Assembly: GCF_002245695.1 (NCBI RefSeq)
Contig: NZ_NOII01000002.1
Span: forward strand, 434,001 to 498,000
Direction of reading: 5' to 3'
DNA length: 64,000 nucleotides
Origin: Fictibacillus aquaticus
GTDB lineage: Bacteria; Bacillota; Bacilli; Bacillales; Fictibacillaceae
Shown: positions 1 to 8,996 of the stretch, one piece after another
How positions within the stretch are numbered: the stretch's first letter is position 1
Layout: each line of letters begins with the position of its first letter
The notes under the pieces: model-generated
What the model was told of the DNA's origin: nothing
The model's input: the letters and a program-made list of their open reading frames with translations, nothing else
Database searches by the model: none
Position numbers and translations under genes: made by a program

Positions 1-481
1 AGGAAACGCTTTCATTTTCAGCTAACACGGGAAGGCTGTCCCATCCATCTGCAGCACCGGTACCGGTAAATTTAAGTGAAAGAGTAGGCAATGGCTCTGT
101 AATGCTGTCAATGTTATGTACGTATTGACTGTCTGCGATAACTGCGCGTGCTTCACTGTGCTGAATGCGGTAGCTTAAATCTTTTGCTCGCAGCAATTCA
201 GAGCATGGAATGACGGCTATTCCAGATTTTAAACAAGCCAGATAAACTGCATACGTTTCCAGTCTCCTCGGCATCAGTACAAGTGCTTTATCCCCTTTTA
301 TCAAGCCTTTTCGTTTCAAAGCGTTCGCAATCTTGTTAGCCTGGGCAAAAAGATCTTTATATGTAACGGTTACCGTGTTACTTGAAGCATCCCTCCAGAC
401 GAGTGCCTCTTTAGCGGGATCAGCTGCAAAGCGCTCCATTTCCTGGGACAAATTGTATTTTTCCGGTGCGATAAGATTCAT
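1..481 (-). CDS. ytcI: Acyl-CoA synthetase (AMP-binding), N-terminal part
   Basis: About 160 residues of an AMP-forming acyl-CoA/acetate-CoA ligase; the C-terminal part lies beyond the left edge. The ATG at 479-481 follows AAGGAGG at 6-nt spacing. The visible segment is the N-terminal subdomain of the ANL superfamily: residues near 65 carry the KGDKALVLMPRR segment that is usual before the nucleotide-binding core. The P-loop and catalytic motifs are not in view, so the substrate cannot be judged. Position next to sspA matches B. subtilis ytcI, and that synteny is the basis for the symbol. It would activate a carboxylate with ATP and CoA in the cytoplasm. Confidence 0.8.
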   Translation of the reverse strand, partial: MNLIAPEKYNLSQEMERFAADPAKEALVWRDASSNTVTVTYKDLFAQANKIANALKRKGLIKGDKALVLMPRRLETYAVYLACLKSGIAVIPCSELLRAKDLSYRIQHSEARAVIADSQYVHNIDSITEPLPTLSLKFTGTGAADGWDSLPVLAENESVS

Positions 482-551
482 GTTCCAGCCTCCTTGTTGT
501 ATGTATATCGAACGATACTATTATAAAACATTTTTGAAAATTTGGAAATTT

Positions 552-587
552 AATAAAAAAAATAAAAAGGGCGGGTATCACCCGCCC
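552..587 (-). terminator. Terminator of sspA
   Basis: On the minus strand a perfect 8-bp stem, GGGCGGGT/ACCCGCCC with a 3-nt loop, is followed by a long T-rich tract. It ends sspA transcription before ytcI. Confidence 0.85.
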
Positions 588-607
588 TGTAGATCCATGT
601 TATTCAA

Positions 608-793
608 TTATTTGCGGTATCCGCCAAGAGCTTGAGCAACAAGACGCTTAGTGATTTCTCCACCTACAGATCCGTTTGCACGAGCAGTAGATTCTCCACC
701 AAGGTTTACTCCGAACTCAGAAGCGATTTCATACTTCATTTGGTCGATAGCTTGTTGTGCACCTGGAACAACTAGTTGGTTTTGGTTAGCCAT
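608..793 (-). CDS. sspA: Alpha/beta-type small acid-soluble spore protein
   Basis: A 61-residue alpha/beta-type SASP, the family that coats and protects DNA in the dormant spore. The GPR protease recognition region is visible as EFGVNLG at residues 26-32, and the second conserved block ([13 protein letters not shown]) follows. Length is normal for the family. The ATG follows AAAGGAGGTG. A sigma-G-like promoter lies upstream and a strong terminator downstream, so it is monocistronic and should be expressed in the forespore. Three or more paralogues are usual per genome; only this one is in view. Confidence 0.97.
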   Translation of the reverse strand: MANQNQLVVPGAQQAIDQMKYEIASEFGVNLGGESTARANGSVGGEITKRLVAQALGGYRK

Positions 794-823
794 TTTGTTT
801 CACCTCCTTTTGGTTTGTACCTT

Positions 824-852
824 TAATTTGCGGCAAAACCGAAAAATCATGC
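824..852 (-). promoter_or_regulatory. Candidate sigma-G promoter of sspA
   Basis: Minus strand GCATG (-35 like), a 17-nt spacer and CAAATTA (-10 like) fit the loose sigma-G pattern. The site is 31-59 nt upstream of the sspA ATG. Known regulation of SASP genes supports it; the match itself is imperfect. Confidence 0.5.
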
Positions 853-964
853 TTGGAAATTGTTGTATTAAGGAGATTGCTTTTTAAAGACTTTAAAAAT
901 CTGAGGAATTTAGCCCTAAACAGAGGCTTTATGGGCTGTTGAGGTATTGACAGTAATACTTCAC

Positions 965-1004
965 AAAAAACCCCCAGTCCTTCCAATGGAAGACTGGGGG
1001 TTTG
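965..1004 (-). terminator. Terminator of thiI
   Basis: Stem AACCCCCAGTC with its complement, then TTTTTT on the minus strand just past the thiI stop codon. Confidence 0.85.
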
Positions 1005-1005
1005 C

Positions 1006-2211
1006 TTAAAATAAGTCGCTGAATTCTTCTGTTGTTTTATTTTCATCTAAGAAAATGGTCTCCGCCTGTTCTACCGCACGCGCAACAAGCTCATCAAGGT
1101 TCTCGATATACTGTTCAAACCTGATGGCCTTTTCTCTTTTCGGCTTTGTTTTCGGTGCAGAAGGCAGAAAGATTGTACAGCAATCCTCATATGGCCGGAT
1201 TGAAATATCGAACGTGCCGATTTTCTGGGCAATATCCACAATTTCAATCTTGTCCATTGTTATGACAGGACGAAGGATCGGCATGTTCGTCACCTCGTTG
1301 ATGGCATACATGCTGTGCATCGTCTGGCTCGCCACTTGGCCTAGATTCTCACCGTTGGCAATTGCCATTGCATTGTTCTTTTCAGCAATCTGTTCAGCGA
1401 TTCGCAGCATCACACGCCGCATGATCGTCATCGAGTAGCTTGCCGGAATCTTGTCTTTGATGATTTTTTGAATCTCTGTAAAATGGACGACGTGAAGCTT
1501 GATCTTGCCGCCAAAACGCGTTAATTCCTGCGTAAGATCAACGACTTTCTGTTTAGCCCGCTCACTTGTAAACGGCGGGCTGTGGAAATGAAGTCCTTCG
1601 ATGCGCACGCCTCGCTTGAGCGTCAAATAACCTGCGACAGGGCTGTCGATTCCTCCTGAAAGCATGAGCATCGCCTTTCCGCCCACTCCTACAGGAAGAC
1701 CGCCTGCGCCTGGGAAGGTAATGCAGCTGATGTACGTTGCGTTTTCTTTTACTTCGATCCTGACATCGATATCAGGTTTGTGAACGTCTACCGTGATATT
1801 TTCCGTGTTGATTAATATATGTGCGCCCACTTCACGATTTAGTTCCTGAGAACCGACTGGAAAATGCTTGTATGCTCGTCTTGCTGAAATTTTAAATGTT
1901 CCTGGACCGGTGTTCGCTTTGCGGAACGCCTCAAGTGCTGCCGCTTTAATCATTTCCAGATCGTTTTCAGACTTAACAGCCAGCGAGATGGCGTGAATCC
2001 CGAACACCTCTTGCAGCTTCTTCACGACCGGTGAATAATCCTCACCGTTTAAATCAATGTTGATCCGGTCAAAAGCCTTCATTGCTTTTAAAGCAGGGAA
2101 AGGTTTGAGCTTTTTCTTGACTGTTTCGAACAGCTGAGATTCAAAATGTCTTCTGTTTTTACCTTTTAGCGATAGTTCGCCGTACCTGACGACGATATGA
2201 TCATAATTCAT
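1006..2211 (-). CDS. thiI: tRNA 4-thiouridine synthase ThiI
   Basis: 401 residues. It transfers sulfur to U8 of tRNA and can also serve thiamine thiazole synthesis. The order is an N-terminal ferredoxin-like region, a THUMP domain to about residue 165, and the adenylating PP-loop domain with SGGIDS near residues 184-189. There is no C-terminal rhodanese domain, as expected for the short Firmicute form, which takes sulfur straight from a dedicated cysteine desulfurase. That partner, iscS, is immediately upstream with 3 nt between the genes, so the two form one operon ending at the hairpin at 965-1004. Confidence 0.96.
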   Translation of the reverse strand: MNYDHIVVRYGELSLKGKNRRHFESQLFETVKKKLKPFPALKAMKAFDRINIDLNGEDYSPVVKKLQEVFGIHAISLAVKSENDLEMIKAAALEAFRKANTGPGTFKISARRAYKHFPVGSQELNREVGAHILINTENITVDVHKPDIDVRIEVKENATYISCITFPGAGGLPVGVGGKAMLMLSGGIDSPVAGYLTLKRGVRIEGLHFHSPPFTSERAKQKVVDLTQELTRFGGKIKLHVVHFTEIQKIIKDKIPASYSMTIMRRVMLRIAEQIAEKNNAMAIANGENLGQVASQTMHSMYAINEVTNMPILRPVITMDKIEIVDIAQKIGTFDISIRPYEDCCTIFLPSAPKTKPKREKAIRFEQYIENLDELVARAVEQAETIFLDENKTTEEFSDLF

Positions 2212-2214
2212 GGC

Positions 2215-3357
2215 TTACCTCATCACTTCTTTTAAATTTTTTACAGCTTTTTTGATTGTCTCAACTACAATTTCCGCTTCATGCATCGTGTTTTCATAAG
2301 AAAGACTGATGCGGATGGCGCTTGATGCCAGACTATCTTTTATACCCATAGCAAGCAGGATGCGGCTTGCACCGGCTTTTTTTGAAGAACAAGCGGACCT
2401 GGTGGATACATAAATCTGCTGCTCTTCAAGCGTGTGGATGAATACTTCCGGCTTGATGCCATCAATCGAAAAGTTCAAAATATGCGGTGCTGCCCCAGTT
2501 TGCGGTGAGTTGACGGCAATGCCTGGAACAGAAGAGAGCGAGTTATATAAATAAGAATGGATTTCCTTTAGAAAGGAACCTTTCTGTTTTGCTTCATCAA
2601 GAGTCATTCTCATAGCCTTAGCGAGAGAGACGATGCCGGCAACATTCTCTGTTCCGGCTCTAATCCGGCCTTCTTGTTCTCCTCCCGTAAAAAGCGGCGA
2701 AAGACGGATACCGCTCCTCACGTACAATGCACCGGTCCCTTTCAATCCATGAAATTTATGTCCTGAAATCGTGCATAAATCAATGCCTGCTCTTTTGAGG
2801 TCGAGAGGGACTTTTCCGACACCCTGCACATGATCGACATGATAGATAATCTTGGGATGAGCAGCGAGAATTTTTCCGATCTCTTCGACAGGCTGAACGG
2901 CTCCTGTTTCGTTATTCACATGCAGAATCGAGACGAGTGTCGTCTTGTCTGTGATGCTATTCTCAAGCTCTTCTAATGATATCTGACCATTGCTGTTAAC
3001 ATTAAGATATGTGACAGAGAAACCGATGCTCTCCAAATAATTAAACGTCTCATAAACTGACGCATGCTCGGTCATTGTTGTGATCAGATGCATGCCTCTT
3101 TCTTTATTTTCGATCGCACTTCCTTTAATGGCAATATTATTGCCTTCTGTTCCTCCGGAAGTAAAAATGATCTCTGAAGGTTCCGCATCCATATATGCAG
3201 CAATGTTCTGCCTAGCTTTATTAAGAAGACGCTCTGCCTCTCCACCTTTAGCATGAAGTGAAGAAGGATTGGCAAAATATTGTTTCGAAACCGCGGCAAA
3301 CGTCTGAACAACTTCCTCATATGGCCTTGTTGTGGCACTGTTGTCAAAATAAATCAT
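2215..3357 (-). CDS. iscS: Cysteine desulfurase (IscS/NifS class, NifZ type)
   Basis: 380 residues, PLP-dependent class V aminotransferase fold. It removes sulfur from cysteine as an enzyme persulfide. Visible marks: the PLP lysine in SGHKFHG near residue 200 and the catalytic cysteine in TRSACSSK near residue 322. The ATG follows AGGGGG. Close coupling to thiI (3-nt gap) says that its main acceptor is ThiI; in B. subtilis the equivalent gene (nifZ) has that role. The B. subtilis neighbour braB is absent here and ezrA follows directly upstream. Confidence 0.95.
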   Translation of the reverse strand: MIYFDNSATTRPYEEVVQTFAAVSKQYFANPSSLHAKGGEAERLLNKARQNIAAYMDAEPSEIIFTSGGTEGNNIAIKGSAIENKERGMHLITTMTEHASVYETFNYLESIGFSVTYLNVNSNGQISLEELENSITDKTTLVSILHVNNETGAVQPVEEIGKILAAHPKIIYHVDHVQGVGKVPLDLKRAGIDLCTISGHKFHGLKGTGALYVRSGIRLSPLFTGGEQEGRIRAGTENVAGIVSLAKAMRMTLDEAKQKGSFLKEIHSYLYNSLSSVPGIAVNSPQTGAAPHILNFSIDGIKPEVFIHTLEEQQIYVSTRSACSSKKAGASRILLAMGIKDSLASSAIRISLSYENTMHEAEIVVETIKKAVKNLKEVMR

Positions 3358-3518
3358 CCCGAATCCCCCTGATGGATGTACCGTACTTTTTCACATTTTC
3401 TAATCTTACCATAAACCCTGTGAGTGAACATACACATTTTTCTATTTAATAGCATTCCAAAAACTCCGTTAATTGTGCACAAAGCAATAACTAAAATGCC
3501 TAAGTAATGTTTTGTTGA

Positions 3519-3563
3519 AAAAAAGAAAGAGGTGTCCCGCCGAAGACAGGACTACCTCTTTAT
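3519..3563 (-). terminator. Terminator of ezrA
   Basis: Stem AAAGAGGT/ACCTCTTT with inner GTCC/GGAC pairs and a T-rich tail on the minus strand. The hairpin overlaps the ezrA stop codon. Confidence 0.8.
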
Positions 3564-5254
3564 ACGTGCACTTTCATATTAATTTCCATTTGCTTCAGCA
3601 CACCTGGGTGAACACTTTCTACAGCCGAGCCGGCAATCTGCAGAGCATCTTCATACTGACAGTTCCGGAAAGCAATCTCCGCTTCTATCAAGCGGATGGA
3701 TACATTCTGGTAGCTGCTTCTGAACCGGTTGCCGTATTGTATAAGCTGTTCAGCCAGCTGGGCTGTTTCAATCATTTTAGCCGTCTCATCGTAGCCTTCT
3801 TCAACTGCTTCTAGGGCCTTTTCCAGAACGTATGACACTTCAGCAATTTCAAGCGGCTTTTCATCAAGCTTTTTTGAAACTTCAATAATGTACTCTTCCG
3901 CTTTTCCTATCGTCACAAGATAATGCTCAGGCAGTCCGGGCAGGTTGCTTTTTTGCACCATACGGCGAGCCTCAAGCAGTTTGCGGCGAAGCTCTTTAAG
4001 CTTTTCTTTCGTATGAAGCTCATCTTTGCGGAGATTCAGCAGCATTTCCTGATAGATTTTTTGCGAACGCTGCAGCTCGTCAAGCTGGCTTTTCATTTCC
4101 TCGATCATCTCTCTGATGACTGAGAAAGAATCTTTTTTCGTAACGATTGATTCTTCAATAAGATTGAAACGGTTTTGCAGTTTATTGTATAGCTTTTCAA
4201 TCTTCTTCTGCATCTCAGATTCATTGTGATCGATCTGATAAGTAAGCGAGACAATGTCCGTTTCCTCACGCAGGTTTTCCATACCGATTCTCATATCGTT
4301 TAAGATTTCGGCAATGATCTCTTTTTCTTTAAGAACAAACTGTTTGGAGACGACTTCATTTTCAAGAAGCTCATAAAGCTGATCCACTTTGCTGAACATT
4401 TCGTCCAGTTCTTTTTGTGAATCTTCTGTTTCAATGCGGTATACCTTTTCTGTTACTTCCGCCAAATCCTGAGTCAGCTGTTCGATCTCTTTTTCAATCA
4501 CAATATGGTTCAGCACATAGCCTTGCTGTTCCATTTCATGAAATCCTTCTCTTAAGTTGCGAAGCTGTGAGGGCAGGTCCGATTGAACACTGACGAGAAG
4601 TTCTGGCACAGCCTGCATCTTTGTTTTTGTCACATGAAGACGGTTTGCACTCTCAACCAGGATCTGGCGCGCCTCAAGATGGCTGCCTGCACTTGTCAGC
4701 TGTTCAAACTCATCAAACTTATGCTGGATATCTTCAAACTCCTTGTCAAATACGGAAGCCGTCTGACCGAGGGAACGAAGATGCGTCAAGTAGTATTTTT
4801 TTGCTTGCAGAAATTGTTCCTTCGCCTCGATGATCTGCTCTCTATTAAGCTCTTCGCTTGTGATGAGCTCGTTGATTTCCCCTGTAATAATTTCGATTCT
4901 TGAGGAAACGCTGTCTATTGTTCTTCTAGCTTGACGGATGATTTCACGCGCTTTGCCAAAACGGTACTTGTCAGCATACTCTTCAGCATCAAACAAATCT
5001 TCTTCAAGGCCTGGCAAGGTTGCCGTCACCATCTCATCCCATTCGCCGCGCCATGATTCGAATTTCTCCTCTGTGGCGCCGATCATCACGAGACCTTTGA
5101 CCTTTGCGATCTCATCTGTCAGCGGGCGGTTCATAATCTGGATTTTTAACCCTTCAAGGATATCTATTTCGTTATAAATCTTGCGGCGCGACCATGCACC
5201 ATATCCGATTAACAATACGACAGCGATTATTGCAGCAATTATAGGCAATGTCAT
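3560..5254 (-). CDS. ezrA: Septation ring formation regulator EzrA
   Basis: About 564 residues. EzrA is a membrane-anchored protein that restrains FtsZ ring assembly away from midcell and takes part in division. One N-terminal membrane helix (residues about 2-20, rich in I, A, V and L) is followed by the short basic segment SRRKIYNEID and then long heptad-rich coiled-coil stretches to the C-terminus. The ATG at 5252-5254 is preferred over the GTG at 5261-5263 because GAAAGGGTG lies at good spacing to it. Length matches the family (about 562). Divergent from hisJ. Confidence 0.95.
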   Translation of the reverse strand: MTLPIIAAIIAVVLLIGYGAWSRRKIYNEIDILEGLKIQIMNRPLTDEIAKVKGLVMIGATEEKFESWRGEWDEMVTATLPGLEEDLFDAEEYADKYRFGKAREIIRQARRTIDSVSSRIEIITGEINELITSEELNREQIIEAKEQFLQAKKYYLTHLRSLGQTASVFDKEFEDIQHKFDEFEQLTSAGSHLEARQILVESANRLHVTKTKMQAVPELLVSVQSDLPSQLRNLREGFHEMEQQGYVLNHIVIEKEIEQLTQDLAEVTEKVYRIETEDSQKELDEMFSKVDQLYELLENEVVSKQFVLKEKEIIAEILNDMRIGMENLREETDIVSLTYQIDHNESEMQKKIEKLYNKLQNRFNLIEESIVTKKDSFSVIREMIEEMKSQLDELQRSQKIYQEMLLNLRKDELHTKEKLKELRRKLLEARRMVQKSNLPGLPEHYLVTIGKAEEYIIEVSKKLDEKPLEIAEVSYVLEKALEAVEEGYDETAKMIETAQLAEQLIQYGNRFRSSYQNVSIRLIEAEIAFRNCQYEDALQIAGSAVESVHPGVLKQMEINMKVHV

Positions 5255-5451
5255 AGGTAGCACCCTTTCTCTCTTCCCCTGAAAATATAAAAAGCCGGCT
5301 GGCAGCAGCCAAGCTTACGGTTGGTTTTATGTATATCTGTGTGTTTTAATGTATTAAATATAACATGTAAACACTGCTTTGAACCAAAAAAAATGCAATT
5401 TTTGATAAAAAATTTCCATATATAACAAAATTCTCGCAAAGGAGTCGTTTT

Positions 5452-6285
5452 ATGCGATTTGACGGCCACATACACTCGCCATTCTGTCCGCACGGTTCGC
5501 CGGATGCACTTGCCGATTATGCAGAACGGGCCATTCAGCTCGGTTTTAATGGTATTACGTTTACAGAACATGCACCCCTGCCCGCTGGCTTCACTGATCC
5601 AGTTCCAGCAGCTGATTCAGCCATGGCGTATGCTGACCTTCCCCGTTATTTTCAGGCGATAAAAGATCTGAAAAAAGAATACCAAAATCATATCCAAATT
5701 TTCACCGGGCTTGAAGTAGACTTTATTGAAGGGTTTGAAGAGGAGACCGATCACTTTTTAGGCGAGGTAAAAGGCGAGCTGGACGATGCTATTTTATCAG
5801 TCCACTTTTTAAAACATAACAATGTATATTGGTGTATGGATTACAGCGAGGACATGTTCGAAGAGATGACGAAATCATTTGGCAGCACTGACCATGTTTA
5901 TGCATCCTATTATCGCACTGTCAAAGCGTCTGTCAGTTATCCTTTTCGCAGCCTCCAGCCAAAGCGGATCGGCCATATCACTTTGGCGAGGAAGTTTAAA
6001 AAGCTGTATCCGTCTGCCGGCTCCTTCAAGGAGGAAATATACGGTATTCTGGATATTATCCAAGAACGAGGTTTAGAGCTGGATTATAACGGAGCAGGAA
6101 CTGTGAAACCATTGTGCGGAGAACCGTATCCTTCAGACTGGGTGGTCCGGGAAGCTGTAAAAAGAAAAATCCCGCTTGTATACGGGTCAGATGCCCATAC
6201 GTCAGCGGGAATAAACCAGGGATATGATCAGCTTCTTTTTCAAGAAAAGCTAGCCTCCCCACTTTTCCTGAACAGAACCAAATAA
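5452..6285 (+). CDS. hisJ: Histidinol-phosphatase, PHP family
   Basis: 277 residues. It removes phosphate from histidinol phosphate in histidine synthesis. The PHP metal site is visible as DGHIHSPFCPHG at residues 4-15, with TEHAPL near 38-43 and GSDAHT near 248. AAAGGAG precedes the ATG. The gene stands apart from any his operon, as in B. subtilis, and its 3' end overlaps the convergent refZ by 36 bp, so the two messages must be antisense to each other there. Confidence 0.93.
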   Translation: MRFDGHIHSPFCPHGSPDALADYAERAIQLGFNGITFTEHAPLPAGFTDPVPAADSAMAYADLPRYFQAIKDLKKEYQNHIQIFTGLEVDFIEGFEEETDHFLGEVKGELDDAILSVHFLKHNNVYWCMDYSEDMFEEMTKSFGSTDHVYASYYRTVKASVSYPFRSLQPKRIGHITLARKFKKLYPSAGSFKEEIYGILDIIQERGLELDYNGAGTVKPLCGEPYPSDWVVREAVKRKIPLVYGSDAHTSAGINQGYDQLLFQEKLASPLFLNRTK

Positions 6286-6927
6286 CACATTAGACAGAAT
6301 GGATGGTTTCTTTTCCGGTACACAGACAAAACGTTCAATCCAGCTGTTTATCCATTTTTGATAGTCGCGGTAAAATACGTTTTCACCTACTGGAAGATGG
6401 AAGACTTCCGTTAAATACAGCGGTTGGAGAAACGGGAGCACAATCATCTCTTTATATTGGACAGACAGTAAATCTACAGACTGCCGCTTAAATTCACGGC
6501 GCTTTATGCCTTTTTCGAAAAAAGCGTTCAAGTAGTATTTTTCTTTTGCCAGATAAGTGGACATTAGTTCTCGTATAAGCGTCGAATCTAGGGTCATTTC
6601 ACGGTGGACGAACCTCGCAAGTTCCAGATTGTTTTTCTGGTACGAAAGCAGCTTTTCCGTCAGCTCCATTAATGCTCCTCTGGCTGTTTCTTTCGTCGAA
6701 GTGTGGTAAACCACCTCCAGCCTGCGTACATATCCTTCGTAAAAGGACATGACAAGCTCTTCAAGCAGACCTTTCTTCCCGCCAAAGTGATAGGATATTA
6801 AAGCAATGTTCACATCGGCTTTCTGAGCAATCTGTCTGATCGTCGTACCTCTAAAACCCTGGCTGGTAAACAAGGATATGGCTGCTTCGCATATTTTCGC
6901 TTTCGTTCCTGGACTTGCTGTTTTCAT
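6250..6927 (-). CDS. refZ: TetR-family regulator RefZ
   Basis: About 225 residues. The N-terminal TetR helix-turn-helix is clear (residues about 27-55, with GTTIRQIAQKADV then SYHFGGKKGLL). In B. subtilis RefZ (YttP) binds sites near the origin and affects FtsZ positioning and chromosome capture at the start of sporulation; the call rests on sequence type plus position between hisJ and ytsP. ATG 6925-6927 follows AAGGGTGGTGG; upstream in-frame starts lack a good ribosome site. It overlaps the end of hisJ by 36 bp. Confidence 0.85.
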   Translation of the reverse strand: MKTASPGTKAKICEAAISLFTSQGFRGTTIRQIAQKADVNIALISYHFGGKKGLLEELVMSFYEGYVRRLEVVYHTSTKETARGALMELTEKLLSYQKNNLELARFVHREMTLDSTLIRELMSTYLAKEKYYLNAFFEKGIKRREFKRQSVDLLSVQYKEMIVLPFLQPLYLTEVFHLPVGENVFYRDYQKWINSWIERFVCVPEKKPSILSNVLFGSVQEKWGG

Positions 6928-7118
6928 CGTTTCCACCACCCTTTTCTGACGCAGTGAAATGCATGTAAAGATTGAAATGAGATTATAGTTATAACATTCT
7001 TGCAGCTTGTTATTAATACCTTTCATAATCGCTCGGCAAATAAAGCCTATAACCTGTACACTTCGACAATTTCTGCTAATATATATGGCATATCATAAAG
7101 TAGTTGGGGGGAATTTGT

Positions 7119-7607
7119 ATGTTTAACGTTCAGTCTTACAGTGAAAACCGGGCAGAAGCATATGGACTGCTGTTCAAGCAGCTTGATGCTTTGCTTGAAG
7201 GCGAGAGAAACATGACAGCGAATCTGGCGAATGCCTCTGCGCTGCTCAATCAGTTTCTTGACCGCACGAACTGGGTTGGATTTTACTTGATGGAAGAGAG
7301 CACTTCTCAGCTTGTACTTGGCCCGTTCCAAGGTCTTCCAGCTTGTGTTAGAATTCCTCTTGGCAGAGGAGTATGCGGGAAGGCTGCTCAAGATCAGGAG
7401 ACGGTTCTCGTAGAAGATGTTCATCAGTTTCCGGGACATATCGCCTGTGATGCTGCATCACAGTCAGAGATCGTCGTTCCTATCTTAAAAGAAGGAAAAC
7501 TTCTTGGTGTGCTCGATATTGACAGCCCTGAAAAGGGACGCTTTGATGCTGTTGATAAAGATAACCTTGAAACGTTTGTCAGTATTTTAATAAAGCACCT
7601 TTCATAG
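7119..7607 (+). CDS. ytsP: Free methionine-(R)-sulfoxide reductase, GAF domain
   Basis: 162 residues, a single GAF domain. The fRMsr class reduces free methionine R-sulfoxide using cysteines. The family cysteines are visible in ACVRIPLGRGVCG (around residues 78-89) and in HIACDAASQSE (around residue 112). ATG 7119-7121 follows a run of six G; the upstream TTG at 7104 lies inside that ribosome site and is rejected. It sits next to methionine gamma-lyase (convergent), a loose methionine theme. A shared bidirectional terminator separates them. Confidence 0.9.
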   Translation: MFNVQSYSENRAEAYGLLFKQLDALLEGERNMTANLANASALLNQFLDRTNWVGFYLMEESTSQLVLGPFQGLPACVRIPLGRGVCGKAAQDQETVLVEDVHQFPGHIACDAASQSEIVVPILKEGKLLGVLDIDSPEKGRFDAVDKDNLETFVSILIKHLS

Positions 7608-7648
7608 AAAAAACGCCAGGCATGTCAAGATGCCTGGCGTTTTTTTCA
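7607..7648. terminator. Bidirectional terminator ytsP / methionine gamma-lyase
   Basis: AAAAAACGCCAGGCAT paired with ATGCCTGGCGTTTTTT, giving an A-run on one side and a T-run on the other, between two convergent genes. Confidence 0.9.
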
Positions 7649-7649
7649 T

Positions 7650-8852
7650 TTATAAGGAGTTAAGGCTCTGTTCAATGTCAGCCCATATATCCTGCCATGC
7701 TTCAAGTCCTACTGAAAGCCTGAGAAGCGTATCACTTATTCCCATGTTTTGTCTGTCAGCCTCAGGAACAACCGCATGAGTCATTGTTGCAGGATGCTGG
7801 ATCAATGTTTCCGCATCTCCTAAACTTACTGCAATCTTAATGAGTTCGAGTGAATTCATAAACCGCTGTGCATCCTCTTTCGCGCCTGTTAATTCAAAGC
7901 TGATCAGACCGCCTGGTCCATCCATCTGCAAGGCTGCAATCCCGTATTGTGCAAATTCGGGATCTCCTGGAAACAGTACACGCGATACACGATGATGATT
8001 CTTCAATTTTATTGCCAGCTCTGATGCATTGCTGCAATGCCGGTCCATCCTGACGGGCAGTGTTTTCATACCGCGGAGTACAAGCCATGCATCAAATGGA
8101 GACATCACCCCGCCAATATCTTTTTGCGTTGTCATCGCCAGTCTGCTCATTAATTCCTTGCTGCCCGCTGCAAGACCTCCAATAACATCTCCATGTCCGC
8201 ATAAATATTTTGTTGCGCTGTGGACGACGACATCGCAGCCCAGTTCTAGCGGCCTCTGAAGATACGGAGAAGAAAAAGTGTTATCAACTACAACTGGTAT
8301 ATGATATTCTTTCGCGATATCAGCGACAAGTTTTAAATCTACAAGCTTCATTGTCGGATTAATTGGGGATTCAACATAAATGAGCGCCGTTTCAGGACGG
8401 ATGGCAGCTCTAATCCGTTCTTCTTCATCCATCGCCTGAAAGCTATGGCTCACCCCGAACCGCTCGTTCATTAAATTCAGCAGGCCGAATGTACACCCGT
8501 ATACGCCTTCTGAACACAAAATATGATCCCTTGTTCTTACCATACCCATTAAAACAGCTGAGACAGCTGCCATACCGGAACCGAACGCCAGACCTTTTTC
8601 AGCTTTTTCCAGCGCTGCTATTCTTTCCTCAAGCATCGCTACAGTTGGATTATTCAGTCTGGTATAGATGAAGCCTTCCTCTTCTCCTGCAAATCTCCGT
8701 TCTCCCGATTCTGCATCAGGGAATACGAAGGTCGAGGTTTGGAAAATTGGCGGAGCCAGGCTGCCACAATGCTGCTGGGCGTTATAGCCTGTGTGAATAA
8801 CCTCTGTTTCAAATCGTCGTGAACGTTCCTGTCTTGATTGAATATCCTCCAT
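7650..8852 (-). CDS. megL: Methionine gamma-lyase (Cys/Met PLP enzyme)
   Basis: About 400 residues, Cys/Met-metabolism PLP family. It splits methionine to methanethiol, ammonia and 2-oxobutyrate. The PLP lysine is in VHSATKYLCGH near residue 210. A cysteine in GVYGCTFGLL (near 116) is typical of methionine gamma-lyases rather than cystathionine lyases, which decides the call. Two consecutive ATGs (8855 and 8852) follow AAGAGGG; the second has better spacing. Transcription starts from a good sigma-A promoter and a 13/14 cre box lies between promoter and start, so CcpA repression by sugars is likely. Confidence 0.85.
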   Translation of the reverse strand: MEDIQSRQERSRRFETEVIHTGYNAQQHCGSLAPPIFQTSTFVFPDAESGERRFAGEEEGFIYTRLNNPTVAMLEERIAALEKAEKGLAFGSGMAAVSAVLMGMVRTRDHILCSEGVYGCTFGLLNLMNERFGVSHSFQAMDEEERIRAAIRPETALIYVESPINPTMKLVDLKLVADIAKEYHIPVVVDNTFSSPYLQRPLELGCDVVVHSATKYLCGHGDVIGGLAAGSKELMSRLAMTTQKDIGGVMSPFDAWLVLRGMKTLPVRMDRHCSNASELAIKLKNHHRVSRVLFPGDPEFAQYGIAALQMDGPGGLISFELTGAKEDAQRFMNSLELIKIAVSLGDAETLIQHPATMTHAVVPEADRQNMGISDTLLRLSVGLEAWQDIWADIEQSLNSL

Positions 8853-8875
8853 CATAAGACCCTCTTTTCACATAA

Positions 8876-8889
8876 TGTAAGCGCTTTCT
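8876..8889 (-). promoter_or_regulatory. cre box (CcpA operator) of megL
   Basis: TGTAAGCGCTTTCT matches 13 of 14 positions of TGWAANCGNTNWCA. It lies just downstream of the predicted transcription start of megL, the position expected for a CcpA roadblock or repression site. CcpA itself is encoded at 20.9 kb. Confidence 0.75.
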
Positions 8890-8899
8890 TTATTATTTT

Positions 8900-8928
8900 A
8901 TCATATAAAATTAATTTCAGATTGACAA
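8900..8928 (-). promoter_or_regulatory. Sigma-A promoter of megL
   Basis: Minus strand TTGTCA, 17-nt spacer, TATGAT. Start of transcription would fall about 40 nt upstream of the ATG. Confidence 0.7.
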
Positions 8929-8961
8929 TTAATATACCGCCCGCTTTTTATAAATGACTGC

Positions 8962-8990
8962 TTGACTTAACTCGTTATTAATCGTATACT
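8962..8990 (+). promoter_or_regulatory. Sigma-A promoter of rpsD
   Basis: TTGACT, 17-nt spacer, TATACT: a near-consensus promoter as expected for a ribosomal protein gene. It implies a leader of roughly 180 nt. Confidence 0.85.
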
Positions 8991-8996
8991 GTTCTT

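Noticed and set aside
1-14. AGGAAACGCTTTCA, 12/14 match to the cre consensus at the left edge
   Set aside because: It lies inside coding sequence far from the start of ytcI; such partial matches are common by chance.
6250-6285. hisJ/refZ overlap as a sign of frameshift
   Set aside because: Both proteins have normal length and ends; a short convergent overlap is enough.
8922-8954. Second plus-strand promoter upstream of rpsD (TTGACA at 8922)
   Set aside because: No acceptable -10 at 16-18 nt; the same bases form the -35 of the megL promoter on the other strand.
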